Assembly: GCA_017963105.1 (NCBI GenBank)
Contig: JAGCTY010000086.1
Span: 1-49,700 of the forward strand
Reading direction: 5' to 3'
From: Lentisphaeria bacterium
Lineage (GTDB): Bacteria > Verrucomicrobiota > Lentisphaeria > Victivallales > UBA1829
DNA length: 49,700 bases
Below, piece by piece: positions 1 to 7,889 of this stretch. A program made the position numbers and the translations under genes. Under the pieces are notes generated by a model. The model ran no database searches. It was not told the origin of the DNA and saw nothing but the letters and a program-made list of their open reading frames with translations. Within the stretch, counting starts at the first letter, position 1. Each line of letters starts with the position of its first letter.

Positions 1-1
1 C

Positions 2-127
2 GTCTCCTCCGGCGGTCTGGCGCTTGACACCACGATCAATTCGGTCGGCAAAGCCTACGTCTCCTCCGGCGGCACGGCGATCAATACCATGCTCGCTTCC
101 GCCTGCGCTTTCCACGTCTCCTCCGGT
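2..127 (+). repeat. 57-base passenger repeats (strand-loop-strand type)
   Basis: Two full 57-base units and the start of a third encode the 19-residue pattern beginning VSSGG. This is the AIDA-type strand-loop-strand repeat that stacks into a beta-helix in autotransporter passengers. Related but more diverged units make up the first two thirds of the gene at 798-5252. Confidence 0.7.
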
Positions 128-452
128 GGACTGGCGCATGGTGAGCGTGGCGAACCCGGCGGAATGGAACTTCCTGTGCGCGGGCGACTTCAACGGCGAT
201 GGAATGAACGACATCGCGATGATCAACGACGTTGGCGTGGTCGGCATCTGGGGCGTCACGGACGGCTACCTCAGCTCGTGGTCGATCCTCAGCGCGGTCA
301 CCAGCGAATGGACGCTCGCGGGCGTCGCCGACTTCAACGCCGACGGCACGGACGACATTGCCTGGAGCAACACCGACACCGGCCTCACCGGCTACTGGCA
401 GATCAACAACAAGGAACTTACGACCTGGGCGAACATCGCCACGATCGGCTGA
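2..452 (+). pseudogene. 3' end of AIDA-repeat / FG-GAP surface protein, frame-disrupted
   Basis: The 5' end lies outside the window. From base 2, one frame encodes autotransporter-type passenger repeats with a 19-residue period (VSSGGLALD..., VSSGGTAIN..., VSSGGLAH). Near base 125 the recognisable homology jumps to the next frame, which encodes two FG-GAP/VCBS-like calcium-loop repeats (DFNGDGMND, DFNADGTDD) and stops at 452. The FG-GAP part matches the C-terminus of the complete gene at 798-5252 closely, with an exact 54-base match (122-175 equals 4919-4972). Read without a frameshift, the repeat frame stays open to 520 as nonsense. The switch lies where repeat DNA and FG-GAP DNA share about 18 bases by chance, so this is either a recombinational deletion or an assembly join. 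The intact parent would be a large secreted or surface protein. The call is firm for homology and uncertain for whether the break is biological. Confidence 0.6.
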
Positions 453-500
453 CACGGCAAGCTGTGTTGATACAGTGCTCTGCTGCGCGAGAGCACGATC

Positions 501-537
501 GCTCCTGCGATTCTTTCTGATCGCAGGGGCTTTTTTG
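501..537 (+). terminator. Rho-independent terminator after the first FG-GAP gene
   Basis: A 10-base-pair stem (501-510 with 521-530, one G-U pair, core CCTGCGA/TCGCAGG) with a 10-base loop is followed by a run of six T. Confidence 0.8.
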
Positions 538-711
538 ACTGATATCCGCCCGTTTATTCCGAAAAGCATATCTTCTTTTTGTGGAATAATGTTGGACAAA
601 CCTTTTTTTCAACCGTCATCGGGATTCGGTGCAACGCAAGTTGTTTTTTTTGCAAAATGGGCCGAAACATTCATTTTTTTTATAATAATCCATATAAAAG
701 ATGGATTTGCG

Positions 712-741
712 TTTGATTTTTCGTGATTATTGTGCTACTGT
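712..741 (+). promoter_or_regulatory. Weak candidate promoter for the 798 gene
   Basis: TTGATT (712-717) and TACTGT (736-741) are 18 bases apart and end 56 bases before the start codon. The match to the sigma70 pattern is poor, and other AT-rich hexamers nearby could serve instead. Confidence 0.25.
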
Positions 742-797
742 ATGGCTGTTTTCGACTTTCCTGCGTTTTTTAACCTTATCCCTAAAGGAGCCAGCCA

Positions 798-3700
798 GTG
801 AGTACCATCATCTCTTCCGGCGAGGTCAGTTCCGGCCTGATCGTCAACTACTCGAACCCCGTCTACGTCTCCAGCGGAGGCAGCATCCTCGAAACCGTCG
901 TTTCCGGCGGTTCGCTGTACCTCATGAACGGCGGTTATGCCGAGGACACCTTCATGAGCCGTTCCGGCAGCATGTACGTCAGCTTCGGCGGCGCGGCCGA
1001 GAGAACGGTCCTCGGCGAAAACGCCTCCGGCAGTTACGTCAGCATGTACATGAGCGTGTTCGGCAGCGCGAACAGCACCACGGTGAACTACGGCGGCAGC
1101 ATGACCGTCAGCGGCGCGGCCACGGTGACCAATACCGAGGTCAATTCCTACGGCAGGATGTACATCTACGGCGGCACCGTCACCAATGTCGTCAAGAACC
1201 TGGGCGGCAACGTCTCGGTCTACGGCGGCACGCTGAACGGCGCGACCATCAACGGCTGGGGCAACCTGACCGTCATGAACGGCGGCGTGGCGAACAACGT
1301 CGTCGTCAGCTCCGGCGCCCAGCTCGCGGTTTACAGCGGCGGCCACGCAAACGACACGGTGGTGAGCGCCATGGGCTCCGTATACGTTTCCGGCGCGACG
1401 ATCACGAATACCGAGGTCGATTTCAGAGGGTATGTCTCCCAGTACGCCGGCGTGGTCGACGGCATCACCGTGAACATGGGCGGCGTGTTCTATGCCGGCC
1501 TGTACTGGAACGGCAGCGCCGCGGGCTCCGCGGTGAACGTCATTGAGAACGGCGGCGTGGTCAGCGTCGGCACCTACTCCAGCTACGGTTATCCGGATTC
1601 CGTGAAGCAGTTCCCCGTCGAGTTCACGCCCAACACCTTCAGCGGGCTGGTCTATTCGAGCGGAGGGAGCGGCACGGTCCACTCCGGCACCGTCGCGCTC
1701 GACATCACCGCCCTGAACGGCGGCCTGACCATCTACGACGGCGGCATCGTGAACGGCATGACCATCACGGAATCCACCTACGTCACTTACGACAGCTGGA
1801 CCGACGAATACGGCGTGGAACATGTGTACAGCAGCACCGTCCATGATTTCGGCACCCTCTCGGTCCTCAGCGGCGGCACCGCCACCAATGTCGTCGGCGA
1901 AGCCCACGGGGACGATTGGAACCATCCCTTCTACTTCGAGATCGCGGCCGGCACCGAGATCGACGGGACCTTCAACGGACTGGATTTCGTCACGGCAAAC
2001 GGGACCGTCGAGAACACCTCCATGAACAGCCTGGATCTGGTGTTCCTGCCCGGCGCGACCGGAACCACGCTCGATGCATATGACGGCAAGCTCACCGTCT
2101 CCTCGGGCGCGCAGATCTCCGGCGTAATCCTGCGGGGCGCGGGCCTGGACGTCCTGAACGGCGGCGTGGTCGACCAGGTCAACACCTATCCGATCCCGTC
2201 CTCGTACATCGAATACAACTCCTTTGATGAGGAAAGCCAGGAGATTGAGGTTGAGACCATCAAGGGCGCGGTCGTATCCGTCTTCCATGGCGGGACCGTC
2301 ACCAACCTCTACATGGACGAAGAAGCGTTCCTGTACATGCAAGTCCTCCCCGGGACTGTCGTCCACGGCGTCTCCGGCGGTCAGGCGGTCGATGTGGAGA
2401 ACGCCTACTTCGGCGGCAACACTCTCGGCTTTACCACTGTTGACGTGTGTTCCTCGTCGATCTACGATGCCGGCTCCTACGTCGATATCCCGGGCGGCAC
2501 CGCGGCGGACCTGATCATCAACAACGGCGCGACGGTCAAGGCGGGCGGCGGCATCGCCATGAACATGACGGAGAACGGCGGCGCGCTCTATGTGGATGAG
2601 TACGACATGGAGGGCATCACCTACACCGTCGCGTCCAACACCTTCTCCAACGAGAACCTCCATGGGGACGTCACCGTCCACAAGAACACGATCGCCAGCG
2701 ACTGCATCCTGAGCAACGGCGGGATCAACATCTACAGCGGCGGCGTCGTGAGCAATTTCTACGTCTACCAGAAGGGCATGGGCATGGCGATGGTCATGGT
2801 CGATTCCGGCGCGATCGTGACCAACCTCGATATGACCCGCTACTCCTTCCCGCCGGTCCACGGCGGACATTTTGAACTCTGCTGCGGCGCATATGTCGAC
2901 ACGCTTCGCCTCCAGAGCGACGATTTCATCTACCTCTACCTCGACTCCGACACCGTCATCCGGAACGGTTCGGTCGACGGCAAGCCGTTCTCCTTCGAGA
3001 ACAACGTGCTTTCCGGCTTCAAACTGAACGAGGGCATGAACAATGACATGTACCTCGGAGAAGGCGCGACCGTACTCGACTGCTGGTTCACCTACTGCCC
3101 GGTCGATTTCGGGGAGGGCATGTACGGCAGCAGCGTCACAATCGACCGGACCTACGTCTACCTGAACGACGGATGCGTGATCGAGGACCTCACGGTCGCC
3201 ACCGGCACGTACCGCGGGACCTATGAAAACAACGGCTCCACGTATGCCCAGTACGATTACGGCAGCGCCACCGTGTACTCCGGCGCAGTGGTCAGCAACG
3301 TGACCGTGAACAACGGCGGCACGCTCTACGTCAACAGCGGCGGCAAGGTCACCGGCGTGATGCGCTTCGGCAGCGCCAGTACCACCGTATCCTGCGGCAG
3401 CGGCGCGATCATCGACTTCGACCTCACCGACAAGTCCGCGCTCTACGTCGCGCGAAGCAACGACTGGCGCTTCAACGGGAGTTATACCGCCGCCGATCCA
3501 AAATACACCATCACGGTCGACCAGCAGCAGGGCGCGGGCACCTATGTCCTGTCGAACAGCACTTATTTCGGTGACTCCAAGAAATTCTACGTGGTCGACG
3601 GCACCAACGGAAATGAGTACGGTTATTTCCTGGGCTACTTCGACTACAATTGGGACTCGGAACATGATACCTATCAGTATTATTTCGTTGCCAACTACTA

Positions 3701-5252
3701 CGGCACAACGATCGAAGGCCTCACCCTCACGATGGACGCGATCCAGGTCGAACGAGACGACGATATCGTCGATTTCGACCTCGTCCTGAAGGTCGAATCC
3801 AACTATGCCGCGCCCAAATGGGTCGCCGCGCCGACCGTGACCGCCAGCAATGACAAGTTCACGAATGAGGACGTTATGATGATCGCGGTCCCCGAAAAGG
3901 CGGAGGTGGTGGAATACAGCCTCGACGGTACGACCTGGCAGGCACTCGACGGGCACCTCACAGTCTCTGCAAACGGCCGGTACCAGTTCCGCAGCAAAGA
4001 CGCCGAAGGCACTGTGTCCGACGTCGTGACCTACACCGTGTCGAACATCGACAAGGCCGCCCCGACTATGACCGATCCCGGCAGCATGACCGCCGAAGTC
4101 GACGGCGCGACCGCCTCGCTCGCCTGGTCAGAAGCGACCGACGACTTCTCCGGCGTCGCGGGCTACAGGCTCAACTTCTGGACCGACCCCGCGGAAGTCA
4201 TTTACATTGACACGCCCTGGCACAACGCCCTCCTCGAGGATCTCGTCACCGGCACATGGAACTGGACGGTCCAGACGTTCGACTACGCCGGGAACCTGAC
4301 CGAAGCGGTCGCGGGAACCCCGTTCGTCGTGACCAACGGCTACATCCCGAGGCTCGACCTCCCGAACTTCCTGGTGGGCGGGTTCGACGGCGGGACGGCG
4401 GACCAGATGGCGACCGTCGCCTACGTTGACAATCAGGGGGCCTTCGTCACGATCTACGTGGACGGCGCTCCGTGGGGCAACGGCCTGGTGCTCGATCCGG
4501 GCTGGATGCTCTCCGGCATCGGCGACTTCGACGCCGACGGGCAGGACGACTTCCTGCGGATCAACGCCGAAGGCTTCGTGGTCGGCGAACTGACGCAGGA
4601 TAACGGCACGTTCGCCGCGCAGGTCCTGAACTTCAAGAGCGCGGGCTGGGACATCCTCGGCACCGGCGACTTCAACGGCAACGGCTCGGACGACGTGCTG
4701 ATCGCGAACCCGACGGGCGCATCGGACACGGTCGGCCTGCTCGGCTACTGGGAAAGCGGCGTGACGTGGACTCTGATCAACGGCTATTCGGCCGAATGGG
4801 AGTGCATCGCGACGGGCGACTTCAACAACGACGGGAAGTGCGACATGCTCTGGCGGAACAGCTTCGTCGGCGACGACCAGCAGACGTACAACGCATACTG
4901 CACGTGGATCGTGGAAGATCCGGTGGACTGGCGCATGGTGAGCGTGGCGAACCCGGCGGAATGGAACTTCCTCTGCTCCGGTGATTTCAACGCCGACGGA
5001 TGTAACGACATCGCCATGATCAACGACGTCGGCGTGGTCGGCATCTGGGGTGTGGAGGACGGCTGGCTCAGCTCGTGGTCCATCCTCAGCGCCGTCGACA
5101 CCTCCGAATGGAAACTCGTGGGCGTCGGCGACTTCAACGGCGACGGCACGGACGACATCGCGTGGTGCAGCAACATCTCCGGTCTGGCGGGCTACTGGCA
5201 GATCGAGGACAAGACGCTCGCCGGCTGGTCGAACCTCGCCAACCTGGCATAG
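798..5252 (+). CDS. Giant AIDA-repeat / FG-GAP surface protein
   Basis: A 1484-residue protein with no known enzymatic domain. The GTG start at 798 is supported by AAAGGAG seven bases upstream. Residues 1 to about 1000 are degenerate strand-loop-strand passenger repeats (recurring patterns such as YVSSGG and VLNGGV) that should form a long beta-helix. About 1004-1085 is an Ig-like segment and about 1085-1185 resembles fibronectin type III. About 1186-1484 holds five FG-GAP-like repeats with EF-hand-type loops (DFDADGQDD, DFNGNGSDD, DFNNDGKCD, DFNADGCND, DFNGDGTDD). The order suggests an adhesin or surface fibre with a calcium-binding C-terminal head. I see no N-terminal signal peptide and no C-terminal beta-barrel, so it is not a classical type V autotransporter and its export route is unclear. 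It is a paralogue of the broken gene at 2-452. Confidence 0.85.
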   Translation: MSTIISSGEVSSGLIVNYSNPVYVSSGGSILETVVSGGSLYLMNGGYAEDTFMSRSGSMYVSFGGAAERTVLGENASGSYVSMYMSVFGSANSTTVNYGGSMTVSGAATVTNTEVNSYGRMYIYGGTVTNVVKNLGGNVSVYGGTLNGATINGWGNLTVMNGGVANNVVVSSGAQLAVYSGGHANDTVVSAMGSVYVSGATITNTEVDFRGYVSQYAGVVDGITVNMGGVFYAGLYWNGSAAGSAVNVIENGGVVSVGTYSSYGYPDSVKQFPVEFTPNTFSGLVYSSGGSGTVHSGTVALDITALNGGLTIYDGGIVNGMTITESTYVTYDSWTDEYGVEHVYSSTVHDFGTLSVLSGGTATNVVGEAHGDDWNHPFYFEIAAGTEIDGTFNGLDFVTANGTVENTSMNSLDLVFLPGATGTTLDAYDGKLTVSSGAQISGVILRGAGLDVLNGGVVDQVNTYPIPSSYIEYNSFDEESQEIEVETIKGAVVSVFHGGTVTNLYMDEEAFLYMQVLPGTVVHGVSGGQAVDVENAYFGGNTLGFTTVDVCSSSIYDAGSYVDIPGGTAADLIINNGATVKAGGGIAMNMTENGGALYVDEYDMEGITYTVASNTFSNENLHGDVTVHKNTIASDCILSNGGINIYSGGVVSNFYVYQKGMGMAMVMVDSGAIVTNLDMTRYSFPPVHGGHFELCCGAYVDTLRLQSDDFIYLYLDSDTVIRNGSVDGKPFSFENNVLSGFKLNEGMNNDMYLGEGATVLDCWFTYCPVDFGEGMYGSSVTIDRTYVYLNDGCVIEDLTVATGTYRGTYENNGSTYAQYDYGSATVYSGAVVSNVTVNNGGTLYVNSGGKVTGVMRFGSASTTVSCGSGAIIDFDLTDKSALYVARSNDWRFNGSYTAADPKYTITVDQQQGAGTYVLSNSTYFGDSKKFYVVDGTNGNEYGYFLGYFDYNWDSEHDTYQYYFVANYYGTTIEGLTLTMDAIQVERDDDIVDFDLVLKVESNYAAPKWVAAPTVTASNDKFTNEDVMMIAVPEKAEVVEYSLDGTTWQALDGHLTVSANGRYQFRSKDAEGTVSDVVTYTVSNIDKAAPTMTDPGSMTAEVDGATASLAWSEATDDFSGVAGYRLNFWTDPAEVIYIDTPWHNALLEDLVTGTWNWTVQTFDYAGNLTEAVAGTPFVVTNGYIPRLDLPNFLVGGFDGGTADQMATVAYVDNQGAFVTIYVDGAPWGNGLVLDPGWMLSGIGDFDADGQDDFLRINAEGFVVGELTQDNGTFAAQVLNFKSAGWDILGTGDFNGNGSDDVLIANPTGASDTVGLLGYWESGVTWTLINGYSAEWECIATGDFNNDGKCDMLWRNSFVGDDQQTYNAYCTWIVEDPVDWRMVSVANPAEWNFLCSGDFNADGCNDIAMINDVGVVGIWGVEDGWLSSWSILSAVDTSEWKLVGVGDFNGDGTDDIAWCSNISGLAGYWQIEDKTLAGWSNLANLA

Positions 5253-5286
5253 TCTCGCATCGGCAAGTCCGAATGAACAACAATCG

Positions 5287-5322
5287 CCTCCGGTTCCAAG
5301 TTTCGGAACCGGGGGCTTTTCC
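5287..5322 (+). terminator. Strong rho-independent terminator after the surface-protein gene
   Basis: An 11-base-pair stem (5287-5297 with 5305-5315, core CCGGTTCC/GGAACCGG) with a 7-base loop is followed by CTTTTCC. It separates the surface-protein gene from kdsD. Confidence 0.85.
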
Positions 5323-5351
5323 TTGCATTCCGGGCGCGTCCCGCATGAAAA

Positions 5352-5371
5352 CTTCGCAAAAAAAAGCGAAG
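5352..5371. repeat. Inverted repeat with an all-A loop
   Basis: CTTCGC and GCGAAG are separated by exactly eight A residues. The element ends six bases before the -35 hexamer of the kdsD promoter, so it could be a protein-binding site or a backup hairpin. Its function is unknown. Confidence 0.4.
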
Positions 5372-5376
5372 AGAGC

Positions 5377-5404
5377 TTGCGTTTTTCCGTTCTCAATGTA
5401 TATT
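5377..5404 (+). promoter_or_regulatory. Promoter for kdsD
   Basis: TTGCGT (5377-5382), 16 bases, then TATATT (5399-5404), 50 bases before the start codon. The same TTGC..-16-TATATT layout recurs before the coiled-coil gene at 31206. Confidence 0.55.
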
Positions 5405-5454
5405 GGAAAGATGACATATTAATAGAGGGAAAACACAAATCCGGGGAAACGACT

Positions 5455-6441
5455 ATGGAAATGGACGCAAAGGCCGTGATCGAAAAGGCGCGGCAGGTGT
5501 TCGACATTGAGATCGAAGGACTCGCCGCGGTACGCGACCAGCTCGGCGACGGGTTCGTCAAGCTCGTTTCCGCCTGCATGGAAACGCTGGACCGCAACGG
5601 CAAGATTGTAGTGACCGGAGTCGGCAAAAGCGGCCACGTGGGGCAGAAGATCGCCGCCACGCTCTCCAGCACCGGATCGCCGTCCATCTTCATGCACCCG
5701 GTGGAGGCCATGCACGGCGACCTGGGCGTACTCCAGGACGGCGACCTGATGCTGGCGCTGAGCTACAGCGGCGAGACGAACGAGCTCACGCGCATCATCG
5801 TGCCGGCCAAACGCCTCGGCGTCCCGGTGGCATGCATCACCGGCGTGCCGGATTCCACGCTCGCCCAGCTCTCCGACATCGTCGTGACCGCGCACGTGGA
5901 ACGCGAAGCCTGCCCGTTCAACCTGGCTCCGACCACCACGTCCACCACCCAGCTGGCCGTCGGCGACGCCCTCGCCATGGTGCTGCTGGAGGCGCGTAAT
6001 TTCACGAAGGAAGACTACGGCATGAGGCATCCGGGCGGCGCCATCGGACGCGCCGTGACGCTCCGCATCGGCGACCTGATGCGCACGGGCGAGCATGTGG
6101 CGATCGTCGCCCCGGACGACGACGTGAAGTCCGCGCTCCTGCGCATGACGTCGGCGCGCTGCGGTTGCGCGATCGTGGCGGACACGGACAGCACGCTGCT
6201 CGGCATCTTCACCGACGGCGATTTCCGCCGCCGCATCGACAACGACCTCTCCATCCTCACGCGGAAAGTCCGCGAGGTCATGACGCCGCACCCGGAATGC
6301 GTGCGGCAGGACGCCCTCGCCATCGAGGCGCTCCGCATCCTCGAACGCCGCCACATCGACGACATCATCGTGGTCGACGACGCCCGCAAGGTGGTCGGCC
6401 TGATCGACATCCAGGATCTCCCGCGCTTCAAGATCATGTGA
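5455..6441 (+). CDS. kdsD: D-arabinose 5-phosphate isomerase
   Basis: Interconverts ribulose 5-phosphate and arabinose 5-phosphate, the first committed step towards Kdo for lipopolysaccharide; cytoplasmic. The protein has 328 residues, the usual length for the KdsD/GutQ family. Residues about 30-170 form a SIS sugar-isomerase domain with the signatures TGVGKSGHVGQKIA and MHGDLG. Two CBS domains follow (about 204-262 and 271-328; MRTGEHVAIV, MTPHPECV). The ATG at 5455 is chosen because the frame upstream holds terminator and promoter sequence rather than family sequence. It is apparently the first gene of a short plus-strand unit. Its presence argues for a Kdo-containing outer membrane. No other Kdo gene lies in the window. 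Confidence 0.93.
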   Translation: MEMDAKAVIEKARQVFDIEIEGLAAVRDQLGDGFVKLVSACMETLDRNGKIVVTGVGKSGHVGQKIAATLSSTGSPSIFMHPVEAMHGDLGVLQDGDLMLALSYSGETNELTRIIVPAKRLGVPVACITGVPDSTLAQLSDIVVTAHVEREACPFNLAPTTTSTTQLAVGDALAMVLLEARNFTKEDYGMRHPGGAIGRAVTLRIGDLMRTGEHVAIVAPDDDVKSALLRMTSARCGCAIVADTDSTLLGIFTDGDFRRRIDNDLSILTRKVREVMTPHPECVRQDALAIEALRILERRHIDDIIVVDDARKVVGLIDIQDLPRFKIM

Positions 6442-6530
6442 AAACCAACGCGCCCGCACGGAACAAAACAGGACCAGCCCCTGTCTAATCATACAATCGA
6501 GATACCATCAAACGGAAAGGATTTGCAGCC

Positions 6531-7343
6531 ATGAACCAGAGAGAAAAAGGCGATTACCACAAGACAAGTTACGGCGACTACCACACCATCGAACGCGATG
6601 GGACCACTGTCAAAGTCGATGGCGACTACCGCTCCCTCCATCACGAGGACATCTCTACGGAAATCGATCAGGCCGAAGGCTCGCGCGTCTTCGTCAACCG
6701 CGTCTACAACTGGATGTTCTGCGGACTGATGGTCACCACGGTCCTCGCGTGGGCCGTCGCAAAGTACGCCGCCACAAGCGAAACCGCGCTGCGCGCGGTC
6801 GCGGGCCTCTTCCTTCCGTGCGCCATCGTCGAGCTCATCCTCGTCGTCATCCTGTCGGCGGCGGTCCGGAAGCTCCCGGTCATGGCCGCGGGCATGATGT
6901 TCATCGCGTACTCCGCGCTGAACGGCATCACGTTCAGCACGATCTTCCTGCAATACACGCAGACCTCCATCTTCCTGGCGTTCGGGTCCTGCGCGCTCAT
7001 GTTCGCCGCCACCAGCGTATTCGGGTACCTGACCGGCATGAAGCTCGATTCGATCGGGTCCTACTGCTTCATGGGGCTGATCGGCATCCTCATCGCCTCG
7101 ATCGTGAACTTCTTCCTGCACAGCCAGGTGCTCAACTACATCATAAGCTACATCGGCATCGCGGTCTTCGTCGGGCTCACAGCCTGGGACACGCAGAAGG
7201 TCCGCCTGGTCGGCGAACAGGCGGGCGAGGAAGCGCAGTCGGACGCCATGCGCAAGGTGGCGATCATCTTCGCGCTGAGCCTCTACCTCGACTTCATCAA
7301 CATCTTCCTCTATCTGCTCCGCATCTTCGGGCGCAGACGCTGA
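6531..7343 (+). CDS. Bax inhibitor-1 / YccA family membrane protein
   Basis: A 270-residue integral inner-membrane protein. Residues 1 to about 55 are hydrophilic and charged (TSYGDYHTIERDG). From about 60 onward there are seven hydrophobic segments in the BI-1 layout, including MFIAYSALNGITFS and the C-terminal LYLDFINIFLYLLRI, which carries the conserved acidic position of the family. Members act as pH-sensitive calcium leak channels or interact with FtsH; the role here is not known. The ribosome binding site is AAAGGA about ten bases before the ATG. It lies 89 bases after kdsD on the same strand and is probably cotranscribed. The long soluble N-terminal extension is somewhat unusual. Confidence 0.88.
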   Translation: MNQREKGDYHKTSYGDYHTIERDGTTVKVDGDYRSLHHEDISTEIDQAEGSRVFVNRVYNWMFCGLMVTTVLAWAVAKYAATSETALRAVAGLFLPCAIVELILVVILSAAVRKLPVMAAGMMFIAYSALNGITFSTIFLQYTQTSIFLAFGSCALMFAATSVFGYLTGMKLDSIGSYCFMGLIGILIASIVNFFLHSQVLNYIISYIGIAVFVGLTAWDTQKVRLVGEQAGEEAQSDAMRKVAIIFALSLYLDFINIFLYLLRIFGRRR

Positions 7344-7378
7344 CGGCTGAAAACCGAAGTCAAGTTAGAATTTCCCCC

Positions 7379-7873
7379 GTGGTCGACCTCTGCCGATCCT
7401 TCCCGCCGAGCGAATCGCCCGACGCGCGCATCCTGATCCTCGGCTCCATGCCCGGCGGCGAATCCCTCCGCCGGCAGCAATACTACGCGTTCCCGCACAA
7501 CGTCTTCTGGCGCATCACGGGGACACTGTTTCATTTTCCACTCGATGCCCCCTATGAAGAACGTCTTGCGAAACTGCGCGAAGCGGGCGTAGCGCTGTGG
7601 GACGTGCTGTGCGAATGCAAACGCGAGGGCAGCCTCGACACGGCCATCCGGTCGCCGGAACCGAACGACATCCCCGGATTATTGAAACGCTGCCCGAAGA
7701 TCGAACTGATCTGCTGCAACGGCTCCGCGTCGTTCAACTGCCTGAACCGTTTTTTCCCAAAACTCCCGGTTCCGGCGGTGCGTTTACCCTCGACCAGTCC
7801 CGCCGCCGCCCGCTACACCTACGAACAGAAGCTCGCGGCGTGGCGTGACGTGCTCGAAAAATACTGTCTATAA
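7379..7873 (+). CDS. Hypoxanthine-type DNA glycosylase (UDG superfamily, family 6)
   Basis: Probably excises deaminated bases, chiefly hypoxanthine from deaminated adenine, as the first step of base excision repair. The N-terminal signature LGSMPGGESLRRQQYY followed by FPHNVFW is typical of family 6 enzymes. The C-terminal LPSTSPAAARYTYEQKLAAW supplies the second substrate-binding motif. The protein has 164 residues, normal for the family. No ATG precedes the core motif; the GTG at 7379 is the only reasonable start in this frame after the BI-1 stop, and its ribosome binding site is weak. It lies 35 bases after the BI-1 gene, so it is the likely last gene of the kdsD unit. It is convergent with the polyferredoxin gene, with only 16 bases between the two stops. 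Confidence 0.82.
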   Translation: MVDLCRSFPPSESPDARILILGSMPGGESLRRQQYYAFPHNVFWRITGTLFHFPLDAPYEERLAKLREAGVALWDVLCECKREGSLDTAIRSPEPNDIPGLLKRCPKIELICCNGSASFNCLNRFFPKLPVPAVRLPSTSPAAARYTYEQKLAAWRDVLEKYCL

Positions 7874-7889
7874 AAGGGTGTGGCCGGAA

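Larger units (their letters stand above)
453..797. other. Intergenic region between two surface-protein genes
   Basis: This 345-base non-coding stretch holds a terminator at 501-537, then an AT-rich segment with several T runs, a weak promoter candidate at 712-741 and the ribosome binding site AAAGGAG just before the GTG at 798. No RNA gene or small coding region was recognised. Confidence 0.6.

Noticed and set aside
735..3956. Long minus-strand open frame (1073 residues) opposite the surface-protein gene
   Set aside because: Composition is an Asp/Val/His/Gly-rich mirror of a repetitive GC-rich gene; no domains and no ribosome binding site. The plus strand carries clear repeats.
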